From assembly GCA_914767885.1 (NCBI GenBank), contig CAJZBQ010000023.1:62001-126000 (forward strand): a DNA stretch of 64,000 bases, read 5' to 3'. A program made the position numbers and the translations under genes. This DNA is from Blepharisma stoltei. Taxonomy: Eukaryota > Ciliophora > Heterotrichea > Heterotrichida > Blepharismidae. Each line of letters starts with the position of its first letter. Position 1 is the first letter of the stretch. Under the pieces are notes generated by a model. The model made no database searches, was not told the DNA's origin, and saw nothing but the letters and a program-made list of their open reading frames with translations. Below, in pieces: positions 61,967 to 64,000 of the stretch.

Positions 61967-63978
61967 TTATATTTCGTTTTTATAGTATAGTCCAGTCCCT
62001 GCTTTAGATCGGGCTTGACTGACTTCGGGAGGAGTCAGATGGGGATTCGACAAACCAACATTTGCTAGCACAGCCAAATTCCCAGATGAGGAATCTCCAA
62101 TAACAAGAGGACTTGCCAACTCCCTATGTGGCACCTCCTGACGCCAATCAAGCCCGGTCCAAACCAGTGATAGGCTATATAAATTTTCTAGATTTTCAAT
62201 TTTCATAATAAGTTCTCTATTTTCGTATTGCAATTGCAATACTTCAGCTTCTTTGTTTTTCCTAGCGGAAGTCTGATCCCTTAAAGCTGCTTTGAGCTTT
62301 TTATTATGTTCCATTAGGTCACGTATCATTTTTACACTATCATAAAGTTTTTCTCCAATTTCTTCAGTATTCTGTGCTGAGTTTTCATTAAATGCAACTT
62401 TTGGAAATTTTTCAGGAGAAGTCGATCTCTTATATATTGTCTATTAAATAAGCATTTTATGAAATATTCTGTGCTGGATTGAGCTATAACACCATCATCT
62501 TTACACTGTAAATTTTATTTTTATTAGATATAATCCAGATAATTTAATAAAAAACAGAATAAAAATTTTTGTTTCCTAAAATTATTCTAACTGGTATATC
62601 TGGTCCAAAGTTTTCTAACGTAGACCTCAAATCTTGGATTTTTTTAATCTGCGACTTTCGTAACGGCTGCTTTTCATATTCTTTCAGCTTCGAAATCTGC
62701 TGCGCTTTATCAAGCGTTATCAGCTCTGTCAAAATAACTATATGTTTATTAGCTTGTGACAACTCTTCTTTAGCTTTCTTCAGCTCTTTTTTCAGTTCTT
62801 TAATAACCTTGGTTTTTGGGTCCAAATTTTTAATCGGCTCATTTGCAATATTTCCAGCCTTTGTCGCATACAATAAAGTGCTGACATTTTCATCAAAATA
62901 ATCATCAATTGGTGCAATGCATGCAATCATCACACAATAGCTATTTCCTCCAATGCTTTGCTTTAACAAGCTCGTAAGCTTTGAATCTCTATAAGGCACG
63001 AAGCTTGGCTCACCTATTCTCGCAGTCGACAAAGCACTTATAACCTGCCTCAGCGTAAAAAGCGCTTTATTTATTTCTATACTTTCTTTTAGCGCCATCC
63101 CTTCATTACCAGTCAATGAAGTTTTTTCGCTTCCTGCAAGGTCAACAAGCTGCATTCTGCTTGTGGTGATTTTCCCCACCTTATTATTAACGGCTTCTAC
63201 TATTAAGCTTAAAATGGAATGAGACCTGGAGGACGCTGCATTTACGTTGTGGGAAGCCATGATTTTGTTTTTTAAGCCTTGGTGATAATAAGTTAAGACT
63301 TCTTGCGCAGTGTGACAAGGGTGCATAAAAACGTTTTCCACGTAAAATTCTTCATGCTTGTTTCACCTCAGCTTAAGCCCTGCTTTGGTGTGGGCTGGGT
63401 TTAATAAATCATAAATATTTTCTTTGTAGAGCTGAATATATGTACAGTACACAGTAAAATCTGTGGATTTTTTATTTTGGAGCTCGTTGAAAAGGGCTTT
63501 TATAGATCTTGGGGCAAGTCCAATATTTTCGTTGTCTTTTATGATTGGCCGAAGGCGGCTGTCGTATTCGTATCCTTCCATTGTGAACGTTTTGCCTGAC
63601 CCTGTTTGCCCATATGCAAAAATTGTTGCGTTGAAGCCTTCGACGACTTTTTTGACTAAAGTTTCAATTTTTAGCTCATTAAAGACTTCTTCTTGGCTTG
63701 CAGTTTCTTCTAGGGTTGTATCAAATTTATATCTTTTATTAAATCTCCTATAAGAAAATAATGATTTTCTATAAAAAAATTGATATATACTAAAAAAAAA
63801 ATTTTAACGATGAGGTAATATTTTGCTGGATATTTGAAACACTATGTAGAATTTACATAATTGATTGAGAAGATGAGTCTGCTTCTATATATGAATTTGT
63901 ATGGCCTTTTAGTGCTTCATCTGGCAGCAAAGGTCGGATTCGAATAGCGACTCCAATGCTTGTCTTTGAGTAATCCAT
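61967..63978 (-). CDS. Kinesin with N-terminal motor, interrupted three times
   Basis: 529 aa after removing 63753-63855, 62435-62561 and 61988-62179. The motor begins at the N-terminus (SIGVAIRIRPLLPDE), with P-loop GQTGSGKTFT, switch I NVNAASSRSHSI, switch II DLAGSEKTS and the HINKALFTLRQVISAL-type helix (here EINKALFTLRQVISALS) and PYRDSKLTSLLKQSIGGNS. A short neck and coiled coil follow (ELKKELKKAKEELSQANKH, LEVLQLQYENRELIMKIENLENL-type). It is short for a kinesin, with almost no tail, so cargo binding would need a partner. Subfamily not assigned. Trp near LKLRWNKHEEFY is TGA. Complete within the window: ATG at 63978, TAA at 61967. Confidence 0.93.
61988..62179. mobile_element. GC-rich MITE-like eliminated segment, 192 bp
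   Basis: Between TA about 61986-61987 and 62178-62179 at the kinesin 3' end. It has imperfect inverted ends (CGGGCTTGACTGAC...GGAGGAGTCAG and CTCCTGACG.CAATCAAGCCCGG). No stop in the coding frame, so it looks like protein, but removal gives the more natural end ENLENLYYKNEI. Confidence 0.65.
62435..62561. other. 127-bp eliminated segment
   Basis: AT-rich with stops, between TA near 62433-62434 and 62560-62561 in the kinesin gene; gives NKNFYKRSTSPEKF and corrects frame by one. Confidence 0.65.
63753..63855. other. 103-bp eliminated segment
   Basis: AT-rich with stops, between TA 63751-63752 and 63854-63855; joins the first kinesin strand to the rest of the motor (SQSIMYRRFNKRYKFD). Confidence 0.7.
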
Positions 63979-64000
63979 TTATTTAAACTTATATGAAATA

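Noticed and set aside
62544-63341. Minimal kinesin gene starting at an internal codon
   Set aside because: The true N-terminal motor strand and P-loop lie upstream, across a TGA Trp and an eliminated segment, up to the ATG at 63978.
1-64000. Bacterial or archaeal DNA, or chimeric assembly
   Set aside because: Dynein, kinesin, SNARE, EF-hand and RBR genes with 15-nt introns are eukaryotic; codon use and TGA=Trp are uniform along the window.
1-64000. tRNA, rRNA or telomere repeats
   Set aside because: I looked for cloverleaf-like blocks, conserved rRNA stretches and ciliate telomere repeats and saw none. The A-box-like parts in the retroposons lack a full tRNA shape.

Overview
The window looks like nuclear DNA of a heterotrich ciliate, most likely Blepharisma or a close relative, and most likely the germline (micronuclear) version of it. 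Three things point there. (1) Many conserved proteins read through TGA at tryptophan positions (CRIPT, ATE1, USE1, a type II sulfatase-like protein, dynein), while TAA and TAG still end genes. (2) The introns are tiny, 15 or 16 nt, GT...AG. (3) Genes are broken by AT-rich or transposon-like insertions. Removing these exactly between two TA copies, two TNA copies or two longer direct repeats restores the reading frame. The Blepharisma assignment is inference from code, introns and architecture; no species-specific marker was used.

Layout. 1-2.6 kb: two tandem S1/P1-type nuclease genes. 2.7-6.4 kb: CRIPT, a small MGC-start protein, an F-box-like protein and a basic Pro-rich protein. 7-17 kb: a six-membrane-segment cyclic nucleotide phosphodiesterase, a RING-H2 membrane ligase, USE1 SNARE, an arrestin-domain protein, a coiled-coil/zinc-finger protein and an outer-arm-docking-like coiled-coil protein. 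17.6-25.7 kb (all minus strand): an EF-hand protein, an ankyrin protein, a DUSP/UIM protein and arginyl-tRNA-protein transferase (ATE1). 26-28.7 kb: an RBR ubiquitin ligase and two small proteins. 29.0-49.0 kb: one divergent dynein heavy chain, about 4569 aa after removal of 15 insertions. 49-64 kb: an EF-hand protein, a basic protein, an SFI1-like repeat protein, a type II sulfatase-like protein, a long coiled-coil protein, a small coiled-coil protein and a complete kinesin.

Mobile and eliminated DNA is the main theme. I count about 41 insertions in 16 genes by hand. They fall into: short TA-bounded AT-rich segments (29-340 bp); a TNA-bounded class with CTC...GAG ends, including a near-identical poly-C/poly-G ended MITE family; hairpin MITEs; a 3.7-kb inverted element carrying about ten 190-bp repeats; and a GC-rich SINE-like retroposon family with 13-16 bp target duplications, sitting in exons and apparently removed exactly.

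Functionally the genes lean to cilia and cortex (dynein, kinesin, docking-like coiled coil, SFI1-like, EF-hand), ubiquitin/N-degron work (ATE1, DUSP/UIM, RBR, RING-H2, F-box), membrane trafficking (USE1, arrestin) and cyclic nucleotide signalling (PDE). Exact joins below were worked out by eye from reading frame and boundary repeats and should be read as inferences.
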